From Kitasatospora indigofera (lineage in GTDB: Bacteria > Actinomycetota > Actinomycetes > Streptomycetales > Streptomycetaceae), in contig NZ_BNBO01000027.1 of NCBI RefSeq assembly GCF_014655955.1, positions 54,608 to 118,607 on the forward strand: a stretch of DNA of 64,000 nucleotides, written 5' to 3'. Positions 16,287-24,757 of this stretch are shown here, piece after piece (the first letter of the stretch is position 1; every line of letters begins with the position of its first letter). The notes under the pieces are model-generated. The model was not told where the DNA came from. It saw only the letters and a program-made list of their open reading frames with translations, and searched no databases. The translations under genes were made by a program, and so were the position numbers.

Positions 16287-17681
16287 TCAGACCGCCGGCA
16301 CGACGTTGCGCCGGCCCCGGAAGAGGTTCTCCGGGTCGTAACGCTCCTTGACCTCCGCGAGCCAGGCGTCGCCGGCCGGGGCCGCGGACTCGTCCTCGGG
16401 GACGTAGTTGCCGTAGCTGCCGGCCGTCTGCCAGGGCGACAGCGCGGCCATGGTGCCGCGCGACCAGGCGACGTTCGCCTCGTCCTGCTCGGGGTCGAGC
16501 CAGGCGGCCCAGGCGGTGCAGAGGTAGGCGGCGTCCCGGTGCGGGAAGGCCGACGGGCGGCCGGTGCCCTCGGTGATCGCGCCGCGCAGGAACTCGACGT
16601 CGATCGAGGACAGCCGGGACGGGTTGCGGCGGGCCGCCTCGACCAGCTGCTCGATGGTGCCGTCGGCGAGGTCCGCGAGGTAGCAGGTCTTGGTGAAGTA
16701 GCGCCGCCCGGCCGGGCCGCTGGCGTCCAGCCTGGCCTGCAACTCGTAGTAGGACATGGTCTGTTCGAAGTACCCGGCGGCCGGAACGGCGTCCAGCAGC
16801 TGCGCGCTCTGGGCCAGGCTCTCCGGGTCGTCCGCCGAACAGACCACCGCGAGGTCCAGGGCCTGCCGGCCGCGCAGCGCCGCCGGGACGGACTCGTCGT
16901 GGCCGAGCTCCTGGAAGGCGCCGAAGACCCGGAGGTCGTCGGACTGCTTCTCGGTGAACGAGCGGAAGGCCCGCAGGACGGCCGGGGCGTCCTCCATCGG
17001 GTACAGCGCGCTGCGGTAGCTCAGCGGGCCGACCGGCCGCAGCTCCAGGGTGAAGGCGGCGACCACGGCGAAGTTGCCGATGCCGCCGCGCAGGGCGCGC
17101 ATCAGGTCCGGGTGGCTCTCGTCGGTGGCCTGGACGACCGAGCCGTCGGCCAGCACGAGCTCCGCCTGCACGATGTGGTCGCAGGTCAGGCCCCACTTGC
17201 GGGTGAGCCAGCCGTAGCCGCCGCCGAGCGCGAGGCCGCCGAGGCCGGTGTGGCCGACCACGCCGGCCGGGCAGGCGAGACCGTGCGCGGCGGTCGCGGT
17301 GTCGACGTCCTTGAGCAGGCTGCCGCCCTCGGCCCGGGCCAGCCGGGCCTGCGGGTCTACGGTGACGGTGCGCAGCAGCGAGAGGTCGATCATCACGGCG
17401 TCGTCGTCGACGGCCGTCCCGGCGACGTTGTGGCCGCCGCCGCGCACCGTCGCCGGCAGGCCGGCGGCCCGGGCGAAGCGCACGGCCGCGGCGATGTCGG
17501 CGGTCGAGCGGCAGCGGGCGATCAGCGCGGGCCGGCGGTCGTGCATGCCGTTCCAGATCGCGCGGACCTCGTCGTACCCCTCGTCCGCGGGGAGCAGCAG
17601 CGGCCCCTCGAAGCCGGAGCGCAGATCGTCGAGCGCGGCGGCGGAACCCGGGAGGTCCGCGTCGGTGATACCCATACCCAT
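16287..17681 (-). CDS. FAD-linked oxidase, BBE/PCMH family
   Basis: The protein has 464 residues. The N-terminal FAD domain carries RGGGHNVAG, where His84 is the expected covalent FAD attachment, and GLGGLALGGGYGWLTRKWGL. The second attachment Cys of bicovalent berberine-bridge-type enzymes is replaced by Val, so FAD is probably held by His alone. The C-terminal BBE segment ends in NYVPEDE and RYDPENLFRGRRNV. Family members oxidise alcohols, amines or C-C bonds with O2. It sits upstream of the adenylation gene with a 140-bp gap and may be a tailoring oxidase of the pathway. Start choice is uncertain: in-frame ATGs at 17681 and 17675 both follow GAGG. Confidence 0.9.
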   Translation of the reverse strand: MGMGITDADLPGSAAALDDLRSGFEGPLLLPADEGYDEVRAIWNGMHDRRPALIARCRSTADIAAAVRFARAAGLPATVRGGGHNVAGTAVDDDAVMIDLSLLRTVTVDPQARLARAEGGSLLKDVDTATAAHGLACPAGVVGHTGLGGLALGGGYGWLTRKWGLTCDHIVQAELVLADGSVVQATDESHPDLMRALRGGIGNFAVVAAFTLELRPVGPLSYRSALYPMEDAPAVLRAFRSFTEKQSDDLRVFGAFQELGHDESVPAALRGRQALDLAVVCSADDPESLAQSAQLLDAVPAAGYFEQTMSYYELQARLDASGPAGRRYFTKTCYLADLADGTIEQLVEAARRNPSRLSSIDVEFLRGAITEGTGRPSAFPHRDAAYLCTAWAAWLDPEQDEANVAWSRGTMAALSPWQTAGSYGNYVPEDESAAPAGDAWLAEVKERYDPENLFRGRRNVVPAV

Positions 17682-17938
17682 CCATCCTCATCCGTGCGGC
17701 CGGGCAGGGCTGAGCCCGTCCACGGCCGACTGCTGTACGTGGGGTGGTTGTTGCGGTGCCGCCGCCCGGCGGGCGGCCGGTGGCGCGCAGGCCCGGCCCG
17801 CCCGGCGGCGAGGGCCGGCCGGGCGCGGCGGGCGCGCCCGGGGCGCGGGAGGCGTGGCAGGAGGAGCGGCGCCGGACGGCGACCGCGGTCGTGGTGGTGG
17901 TGCCGGGCGCCGGAGCGCCGGAGGACCGCGCGGCGGGA

Positions 17939-18145
17939 TCAGCCCCAGCCGGTGTCGCCTCCGGGAGTGGGACCGGCGGGCGACTCGGCGGACCGGGCGG
18001 CGAGGGCGCTTGCGGTGGCACCGCTTGCGGTGGCACAGCTTCCATTTGTGGAGCTTGCGGCAGCGGCCTGACCTGCACCGATGACGGTGATGCCGGGCAC
18101 TGCCGCGACGATCAGCAGGAGGAGGAAGGAGCGGGCGATCTTCAT
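17939..18145 (-). CDS. Small exported peptide precursor (68 residues)
   Basis: A 68-residue frame starts with a clear signal peptide: MKIAR, a 13-residue hydrophobic core with SFLLLLIVAAVPG, and an AAA cleavage region near residue 29. The mature part is about 39 residues, Ser/Ala/Thr-rich with one Cys, and ends PTPGGDTGWG. I do not recognise a domain. It is the first minus-strand gene before the flavoprotein and is divergent from the TrmB/LuxR regulator, with 120 bp between their starts. Such an arrangement fits a secreted signal peptide sensed by the regulator, but a structural or incidental small secreted peptide is also possible. A GGAG lies 14 bases before ATG 18145, which is rather far. 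Confidence 0.65.
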   Translation of the reverse strand: MKIARSFLLLLIVAAVPGITVIGAGQAAAASSTNGSCATASGATASALAARSAESPAGPTPGGDTGWG

Positions 18146-18265
18146 GATTTCCGGGAGTCTCCTAGCGGCGGCGAACACGACAACAATCACACTGGCAACA
18201 GCTCGACGTCGAGATAGTTTGGAGGCGGAAACACGCCTGACGGATGACTGAGGGGGAGCCAATCA

Positions 18266-19309
18266 ATGGCGATTGGTGACATATCAGGGCTAACAAGTGC
18301 ACCAGAACTGAGCGAAACCGCCCGGCGCGTCTACGCGTACGCGGTGAACCGGGTGCGCTTCTCGCCCGAGGAGTTAGAGGCGGCCCTCGGGCTGCCGGCC
18401 GAGACCGCCGAGCAGGTGGTGGGCGAGCTGGAGCAGCTCCACCTGGTCGGGAGGATCATCGAGGACGACCGGCAACTCACACCGGTGGCGCCGGAGTCCG
18501 CCGCGGCGCGGGTGCTGGCCCCGATGGAGAACCTGCTCCGCGACCTCCAGCTGACGATCGACCGGACGCGCTGTCAGATCCTGGCGCTGGAGCCGGAGTA
18601 CCACGCCGGCGCCGCCCACCTGGCGCGCACCGAGCGGGTGGAACTGGTCACCGACCTGGCCTCGGTGCGGGCGATCATCCAGGACGCCGCCCACCGCTGC
18701 GTGAACGAGGTGCTGACCGCCCAGCCGGGCGGCGGCCGGCGGACCGAGGTACTGGCCGAGGCCGCCCGGCGGGACGAGGAGATGCTCTCGCGGGGGGTCG
18801 CGATGCGCACCATCTACCAGCACACCGCCCGGTACAGCCCGCCCACCATCGGCTACGTCGAGCACATCACCGCGCTCGGCGGCCAGGTGCGCACGACCGG
18901 CGACCGGGTGCGGCGGATGCTGGTCTTCGACCGGAGCGTCGCGGTGATCGAGGTCCAGGAGAACCGGGACGCCGCCCTGGTGATCCGGGAGCCGAACATC
19001 ATCGACTTCATGCGGGCCACCTTCGAGCAGAGCTGGCTGCGCAGCATGCCGTTCGCCACCGCGACGGACCGGGCGCAGGCCAGCGCGATCTCGGACGACC
19101 TGCGGCAGGCGATCATCAGCCTGCTGTCGCTCGGCCTGGACGACAAGTCGATCGCCCGGCGGCTCGGCATGTCGGACCGCACCTGCCAGCGCCACATCTC
19201 GGACATCATGTCCAGGATCGGCGCGAAGAGCCGCTTCCAGGCCGGGTACCTGATCCGTGACCGGCAGCGGCCGGACGGCGAGCTGCCGCCGGACGGCGCC
19301 GCCGCCTGA
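18266..19309 (+). CDS. TrmB-like/LuxR-family transcriptional regulator
   Basis: The protein has 347 residues in three parts. A winged-helix TrmB-like domain lies near residues 10-75 (TARRVYAYAVNRVRFSPEEL, then AAETVGELEQLHLVGRI type helices). A middle effector-like domain spans about 80-270. A C-terminal LuxR/GerE helix-turn-helix is near 280-335 (LLSLGLDDKSIARRLGMSDR, then TCQRHISDIMSRIGAKSRFQ). The ATG at 18266 follows GAGGGGGAG. It stands divergent from the exported peptide and the biosynthetic genes, so it is the likely pathway regulator. No receiver domain is present, so control is not by a simple two-component phosphotransfer. Confidence 0.9.
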   Translation: MAIGDISGLTSAPELSETARRVYAYAVNRVRFSPEELEAALGLPAETAEQVVGELEQLHLVGRIIEDDRQLTPVAPESAAARVLAPMENLLRDLQLTIDRTRCQILALEPEYHAGAAHLARTERVELVTDLASVRAIIQDAAHRCVNEVLTAQPGGGRRTEVLAEAARRDEEMLSRGVAMRTIYQHTARYSPPTIGYVEHITALGGQVRTTGDRVRRMLVFDRSVAVIEVQENRDAALVIREPNIIDFMRATFEQSWLRSMPFATATDRAQASAISDDLRQAIISLLSLGLDDKSIARRLGMSDRTCQRHISDIMSRIGAKSRFQAGYLIRDRQRPDGELPPDGAAA

Positions 19310-19326
19310 CCCCTCCCGGGCGGGGC

Positions 19327-19409
19327 GCGGTGCGGTGCGGTGCGGTGCGGGGGCGGTCTGCGCTGCTGGGGGCGGTGGTGCGGGGCGCCGCGGGGGCGGT
19401 CTGCGCTGC
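19327..19409. repeat. 5-bp tandem repeat plus a duplicated 18-mer after the regulator gene
   Basis: Four copies of GCGGT (19327-19346) begin 17 bp past the regulator stop. The 18-mer GGGGGCGGTCTGCGCTGC then occurs twice, at 19349-19366 and 19392-19409. Confidence 0.8.
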
Positions 19410-19473
19410 GGGGGGCGCCATGGCGCAACTCCCGTGCCCCGGCGGACAATCGACGGCAGAGGGGGGTGGCGGC

Positions 19474-19794
19474 ATGACGCGTCGGGGCGGGGACCGTGGC
19501 GGCGACCGGACGGGGGACCTGGAGGCGTTCGTCGCCTTCCTCGGCGGCCTGCTCGCCGTCGTCCTCCTGGCATCGGTCCTGTGGGGGATCGCGCGGTTCA
19601 CCGGGTTCACGCCCGGCCGGCCGGGCGTGGCCAAGGCACTCGGGGCCGCGCTGTGGCTCACCATGACGGTGTTCCTCCGCCGCGGGCTGCGGGCCGCCCG
19701 GGCCGCCCGCGACGATGCGGCCGGCGGCGGCCCCGAGCGGCCGACGGCCCCGGCCGGCCGGCGCCGGGTGGCGCCGCCGGCCGGGCCCGCGGCG
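19474..19794 (+). CDS. Possible small membrane protein; 3' end undefined
   Basis: An ATG at 19474 follows GAGGGGGGTGG. The frame encodes a charged N-terminus, a transmembrane stretch (FVAFLGGLLAVVLLASVLW) and a second hydrophobic segment (LGAALWLTMTVFL), then Arg/Ala/Pro-rich sequence. Codon third positions stay G/C up to about 19794. No stop codon occurs there: the frame runs on for 3.7 kb through the antisense of the next gene, where it has no sensible protein character. The end given is where coding character fades. It is either a real gene whose stop was lost, or chance. Confidence 0.35.
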
Positions 19795-22700
19795 TCAGCC
19801 CTCGAAGTCCCTGGCGGCCGACAGTTCGTAGGCGCGGTCCGGCTCGGCCAGCGCGGCCAGCACCTCGAAGCGGCGGTGCCACTGGCCGACCGACCAGGCC
19901 AGCCCGGCGGCCAGGCCCTCCGGGGTGGCGGCGTGCAGCAGGCCGGGGGCCGGCGGCACCTCGAACTCGTCGTCCTCGTCGGCCTCCTCGGCCGTCTCGG
20001 GGTCGTACGGCGCGTCCGGGGTCTCGGCCGAGGTGTCCCAGCGCCAGTCGACGGCGGCCTCCTCGCCGTCGGGGCCGACCACCAGCAGCTCCTCGTGCTC
20101 CTCGTAGGCGACCGGGCAGCCGGGCAGCAGCTCCCGGACCACGGCGGGGACCCGGTGCAGGGTGCCCTCGGAGAGCACCCGCCCGCCGGCCACCTCGCTG
20201 GCCAGCGAGACGTGCAGCCGTTCGGCCAGCGCGCCGGCCAGGGCGGGGGCCACCGGCAGCAGCGGGTAGGGGTGCAGCAGCTGGACCAGGTCGGGGGCGT
20301 CGGCGACGACCGCCTCGGTGGCGTCCACCAGGACGGTGCCGGCCGGCCGGCGGCCGGTCTCCGGGTCCAGCGGCGGCACCGCGCGGACCAGGTCCAGCGG
20401 ATCGATCCGTTCGGGGTCCACCATGGCCAGGGCGCTGTGGATGCCGTGCAGCTGACGGTGGCCGACGATCGAGGCCGGGTCGGTGAGGCGGTCCAGCAGC
20501 TCGTCCGGGCCGTGCGGCTCGGCCAGCAGCGCGGCCAGCGTGGTGCGCACCCCGAGGGCGTGCAGGAACTGCTCGTCCAGGGTGGTCCTGGCCTCGTCGT
20601 AGAGGCCGCGCAGCAGCGGGTCGGCGCCGGCCGCGCGCAGGCCGGCCGGCTCCCGGCCGTCCAGCACCGGGTGGTCCCGCAGCCACCAGGCGGTGTAGGG
20701 CGGCAGGTCCACGTAGCCGCCGTCCGGCAGCAGCGTGCGCACCGGGTTGACCACGGCCTCCCGGTACGGCGGGCGGGCCAGCAGGGCGAGCGCCTCGGGC
20801 CAGGCCCGGTCGTCCACCAGGTCGAGGTCGCGGACGGCGAGCAGCTCGGCGGCGACCGGCGGCACGCCCAGCTCGCCGTCGTCGTCCGCGTGCAGGGCCT
20901 CCAGCGCGTCCTCGCACCAGTCGGCCAGGCCGTCCGGGGCCTCGTCGATCAGGCCGGTCGGGGCGCCGCCGGCCGCGCGGTCGGCCGGGACGGTCGGGTC
21001 GAGCCGCTCCAGGTCGTCCGGGTCGAGCGGGACGTCCTCGGCGCGGACCAGCACGAAGGCGCTGAGCACGCCGGTGGCGGCCAGCACCTCGGGGCCCCAG
21101 CGCTCCAGCAGGTCCTCGTCCGGGTAGCCGGCGTCGTCCTCGCGGGCCAGCGCGGCCAGCGGGCTGTCGGGCAGCACCAGTTCGCCGGCCCGGCTGGCCT
21201 CGCCCTCGTCGTCCAGCAGGGCCAGGCGGGACAGCCAGGGGTGCTCGCCGGGGGTCGTCCCGGCGGCCTTGACCAGGGCCAGGACGGCGTCCGCGAGGTC
21301 CACGGCGGCGTCCAGGTCGTCCTCGGCCACCTCGTAGGAGCGGGCCACCGCGGCCCGCACCTCGGGCGTGTCCAGCACCCCGGCGGGGGTGGCGGTGCCG
21401 GCGCCCAGCCTGGCCAGCAGCGGGTGCGCGGCCTCCGGGTGGGCGAGGCGCAGGTCGAGCAGGGCGAGCGCCCCGGCCAGCGCGTCGGGGTAGCCCGGGT
21501 AGGCGGCCCAGTCGGCTGCGTCGGAGGGCAGCAGGACGCGGCGCGGGCCGGTCACCGTCCGGCCGTCGGCGAGCGGGACGGGCAGCGCGCCGAGCGACTC
21601 CGGGTCGGCGGCGGCCAGCGCCGCGTACAGGTTGCGCCACCAGGCGGGCTCCCGCTCCAGGCCGCCGAGCTGGTCGACCACCTCGGCGAGCGGGATCCGG
21701 CGGACGTTCAGCACCCGCAGTTCGCTGCGGCGCTCCAGCCCGGCCGGCAGCAGGCCGGGGAAGATCGGCGCGAGGGCCTCGACCACCGAGGTGTCGGCGC
21801 CCTCCAGCAGCGTGGCGTCCCGCGGGCGCAGGGCGGGGGTGCCCTCCTCCACCGGCGCGGGGTGCGGCAGGAAGGGGATGCCGGGCAGCCGGCCGAGCAC
21901 CGCCGCGCGCACCGCGTTGTCGAGCGCGCCCTGGCCGAGCGGCCCGGGCACCAGGCCGAGCGAGCCGAGGTCGCCGCCCCGGGCGCGCAGCAGGTCGGCG
22001 TAGGTGTCGGCGGCGCGCTCGGTGAGGAAGTCGGTGAGCGGTCCGGGCGCGACGTGCCGGCGGGTCGGGTCCAGCGGGTACGAGGCGATCAGCAGCGCGG
22101 GCACGCCGAGCGGCTCGTCGCTGGGGGTGGGGGCGTGCACCACGGGGGTGGTGCGCAGCGTCTGCGGGACGCCGTCGGCGCCGACCGGGACGGCCCAGGT
22201 CACCGTCCAGTACGGGCGGGCCCGCTCCTCGGTGGGGCGGTCGGCGAGCAGGTCGGCGGTGAGGGTGCCGGAGGCGCCGGCGAGCTGCCAGGTGGTGCTG
22301 GTGCGCTGCCCCGCGGCGTCGTCGGTGAGGGTGACGACGGTGAGGCCGTCGGGGCGCTGCTCGCCGGGCGAGCGGGTCAGCACGCGGGTGCCGTCCGGGG
22401 TCTCGACGACGATCTCGGCGAGGCCGGGCAGGGTGAGCAGCAGGGCGTCGTCGATCTCGGTGAGCAGCCGCCGGGCGAGGTCCTCGGCGGCGGCGTCGCG
22501 CAGCGGCAGCACCACCACCGTGTCGTAGTCGGCGGGGGCCTCGCCCTCGGCGGCGAACGGCAGCCGGAGCAGCGGCACGTGACCGTCGCGGCGGCGCAGC
22601 TCCTCGGTCAGCGCGGGCTCGGCCCCGGCCAGCGCGTGCGCCTCGGCCAGCGACCAGCGCACGCCGCCGGCGGCGCCGAGCACGGCCGGCTCGTCGGTGA

Positions 22701-23100
22701 CGGCGAGCACGGCGGCGAAGCCGACCCCGAACCGGCCGACGGTCGGGGTGCCGTCGGCACGCTTGGAGGAGGCCCGCAGGGTGGAGAGCGACTCCACGGC
22801 CGCGGCGTCCAGCGGCGCGCCGGTGTTGGCGGCGGCGAGCACGCCGCCCTGCAGGATGAGCCGCAGCCGGCCGGGGGTGCCGCCGGCCCGGGCGGCCGCG
22901 TCGGCGGCGTTCTGCGCCAGCTCGACCACCAGCCGGTCGCGGTAGCCGCCGAGCGCCAGCTCCTCCTCGGCGTTGGCGTCCTCCCGGAACCGGGCCGGCG
23001 AGGCCGACCACGCGTCGAGCACCCGCCGCCGCAGCGCCGTGGTGCCGAACGGGTCCGCGGCCTGCTCGTCCGAACCGCTGCCGATGATGCGAGGCTCCAC
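19795..23100 (-). CDS. Large GHKL-ATPase protein with sacsin-type N-terminal domain
   Basis: The protein has 1101 residues. An HSP90/sacsin-like ATP-binding fold is near residues 45-150: N-box LVVELAQNAADAAAR, then GVLAAANTGAPL and the G-loop VGRFGVGFAAVLAV. The remaining roughly 900 residues lack recognisable domains and are Leu/Ala/Asp-rich, with an acidic stretch near the C-terminus (AEEADEDDEFEVPP). Streptomycetes carry one such protein with unknown function. ATP-driven chaperone-like activity is a guess by analogy. GTG 23100 is chosen because AAGGCAGG precedes it and the protein then starts just before the conserved region. A frame extending 16 codons upstream adds only a basic stretch. 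Confidence 0.85.
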   Translation of the reverse strand: MEPRIIGSGSDEQAADPFGTTALRRRVLDAWSASPARFREDANAEEELALGGYRDRLVVELAQNAADAAARAGGTPGRLRLILQGGVLAAANTGAPLDAAAVESLSTLRASSKRADGTPTVGRFGVGFAAVLAVTDEPAVLGAAGGVRWSLAEAHALAGAEPALTEELRRRDGHVPLLRLPFAAEGEAPADYDTVVVLPLRDAAAEDLARRLLTEIDDALLLTLPGLAEIVVETPDGTRVLTRSPGEQRPDGLTVVTLTDDAAGQRTSTTWQLAGASGTLTADLLADRPTEERARPYWTVTWAVPVGADGVPQTLRTTPVVHAPTPSDEPLGVPALLIASYPLDPTRRHVAPGPLTDFLTERAADTYADLLRARGGDLGSLGLVPGPLGQGALDNAVRAAVLGRLPGIPFLPHPAPVEEGTPALRPRDATLLEGADTSVVEALAPIFPGLLPAGLERRSELRVLNVRRIPLAEVVDQLGGLEREPAWWRNLYAALAAADPESLGALPVPLADGRTVTGPRRVLLPSDAADWAAYPGYPDALAGALALLDLRLAHPEAAHPLLARLGAGTATPAGVLDTPEVRAAVARSYEVAEDDLDAAVDLADAVLALVKAAGTTPGEHPWLSRLALLDDEGEASRAGELVLPDSPLAALAREDDAGYPDEDLLERWGPEVLAATGVLSAFVLVRAEDVPLDPDDLERLDPTVPADRAAGGAPTGLIDEAPDGLADWCEDALEALHADDDGELGVPPVAAELLAVRDLDLVDDRAWPEALALLARPPYREAVVNPVRTLLPDGGYVDLPPYTAWWLRDHPVLDGREPAGLRAAGADPLLRGLYDEARTTLDEQFLHALGVRTTLAALLAEPHGPDELLDRLTDPASIVGHRQLHGIHSALAMVDPERIDPLDLVRAVPPLDPETGRRPAGTVLVDATEAVVADAPDLVQLLHPYPLLPVAPALAGALAERLHVSLASEVAGGRVLSEGTLHRVPAVVRELLPGCPVAYEEHEELLVVGPDGEEAAVDWRWDTSAETPDAPYDPETAEEADEDDEFEVPPAPGLLHAATPEGLAAGLAWSVGQWHRRFEVLAALAEPDRAYELSAARDFEG

Positions 23101-23532
23101 TGGACCTGCCTTCCGCCGCCCTGTACTTCGTCCTTCGTACGAGGGCATTCTTCCCTGCGCCGGAGCGGGCGGCGGACCAGGGGCGGCGGCCGGGCCCGGG
23201 CGGTCACCCGGCGGGGCTCCCGGACGGTGCCCGGGGCGGTACCCGGAGTGGTGCTCGGGGCGGCCCCACCGGGGCGCCGCCGGGCATGCGGGGGCGGGGA
23301 CGCACGGCGCCGCCGCCGGGAGCTGACCCCCCGCCAGGACACCCCGGACACGTGGGCCGGGGGGACGGACGCGCGGGCCGGGGCCGGGGGCTCCGGGCCG
23401 GGGCGACGGCCCCGGCAGGGCCGGACGGCCCGGAGGCCGCCCAGGGGCCTTGACGGCCCCGGGCGGCCCCGGAGGTGACTTCGCCCGACCGGGCCGGACG
23501 CGAGGTCCGGCCCGTCAGGGGTGGCCGGCTCC

Positions 23533-24426
23533 TCAGGAGTGGCCGAGCTCCTCGGCCGGGGCGTCGGGCTCGACCGATCCGCTGGAGCGGTCCGGGTGGA
23601 GCTGGAGCGGCTCGATGACCAGTTCGTCGAGGATCAGCTCGGACGGCGCCGGCGGCGCCGGGATGACGGCGGCCTCGGAGTGCCCGCCGCAGCCGTACGC
23701 GAAGGAGACGATCTGGCCGTCCGCCGGGCCGAACTCGTTGCCGCAGACGCCGAAGGCCTGGCCCAGCGAGCCGCCGATCGGGATCAGGAACCCGCAGCTG
23801 TTGCAGGACGCCGGGGCGGCCTGCGCCATCGGGGTCTGCGGGCCGTGCGCCTGCTCCCAGCGGTCGGCGGCCAGGTGCAGGCCGAGCCGGGAGAGCACCC
23901 GGGGGCGCCCCAGGCCCAGCTCCTCGGCGACCGCGCCGATCCGGGCCCGCGCGGGGGCGGGCTGGATGGCCGGGTCGGTGATCTCCAGGTCGTCGGCGTC
24001 GGCGAGGGCCGCGACCGAGTTGGGCGCGGGCTCGTCCTCGCCCGTCCAGCCCGGCTCCAGCCGCAGGTCGTCGGCGTCGGTCGGCAGCAGGTCGCCGGGG
24101 CCCATGTCCCCGGGGCGCAGCCGCTCGCTCCACGGCACCCACTGCGGGGCGAGGACGGCATCGTCGCCGGGCAGCAGGACGACCTCGTCCAGCGTGACGT
24201 TCTTGGCGCGCGGGGCGCGGGCCACGGTGACGGCCCAGTGCCAGCCGCGGTAGGCGGCGTCCAGACACTCGAAGGTGTGGGTGACGACCCGCTCGGCGTC
24301 CGCCTGGGCGCCGAGGTGTGCCCCCACTGCTTCCGCTCCGACCGCCTCGGCCGCTGCCTCCCTGGCGAGTTCGACGGCCTCGGCACAGAGCCGATCGGGG
24401 GTACGGCTTCGCATCGCAGCACTCAC
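23533..24426 (-). CDS. DUF3027 family protein
   Basis: The protein has 297 residues. It starts VSAAMRSRTPDRLCAEAV and contains GWHWAVTVARAPRAKNVTLDEV near residues 55-75, then PQWVPWSERLRPGDMGPGDLLP. It also has two cysteine pairs in CNSCGFLIPIGGSLGQAFGVCGN, plausibly a zinc site. This set marks DUF3027, a conserved actinobacterial family without known function. GTG 24426 has GGAGAG about 11 bases upstream. It is divergent from the MFS gene, with 330 bp between starts that probably hold both promoters. Confidence 0.88.
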   Translation of the reverse strand: MSAAMRSRTPDRLCAEAVELAREAAAEAVGAEAVGAHLGAQADAERVVTHTFECLDAAYRGWHWAVTVARAPRAKNVTLDEVVLLPGDDAVLAPQWVPWSERLRPGDMGPGDLLPTDADDLRLEPGWTGEDEPAPNSVAALADADDLEITDPAIQPAPARARIGAVAEELGLGRPRVLSRLGLHLAADRWEQAHGPQTPMAQAAPASCNSCGFLIPIGGSLGQAFGVCGNEFGPADGQIVSFAYGCGGHSEAAVIPAPPAPSELILDELVIEPLQLHPDRSSGSVEPDAPAEELGHS

Positions 24427-24757
24427 GGCGTCGATTCTCTCCCAGTTCTTCTGTTGCCTACGGCATGTTGCCTGTTCCGTCGCGGCTCGGTTCTCTCGTC
24501 CATTCTGCGCGACCGCGAGCCCCTCCGGGTACCGACCGCGCCGCTCGCCTCGCCCGGTTCCCCCCTCGGCGGCCCTGCGGTACGTGTGGTGACGCCCAGG
24601 GTGGTGACGCACAGGGCAGGCTACCCGTCGGTCAGCCACCGGGGACAGCCCGGGGCCCGAGGCGTCCGGCCGTCGGACGCCCGGGCGGGTGCGCGGGCCG
24701 CGCCGAGCGGAGCCCAATCCCTCGTCCCGGCCGGGTTTCTCGGGCAGGATGGCCTAT

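Noticed and set aside
19330..23478. A 1382-codon open frame on the plus strand
   Set aside because: Beyond about 19794 it is antisense to the GHKL-ATPase gene and low-complexity. It is an effect of GC bias; only its first part is kept as a doubtful small gene.
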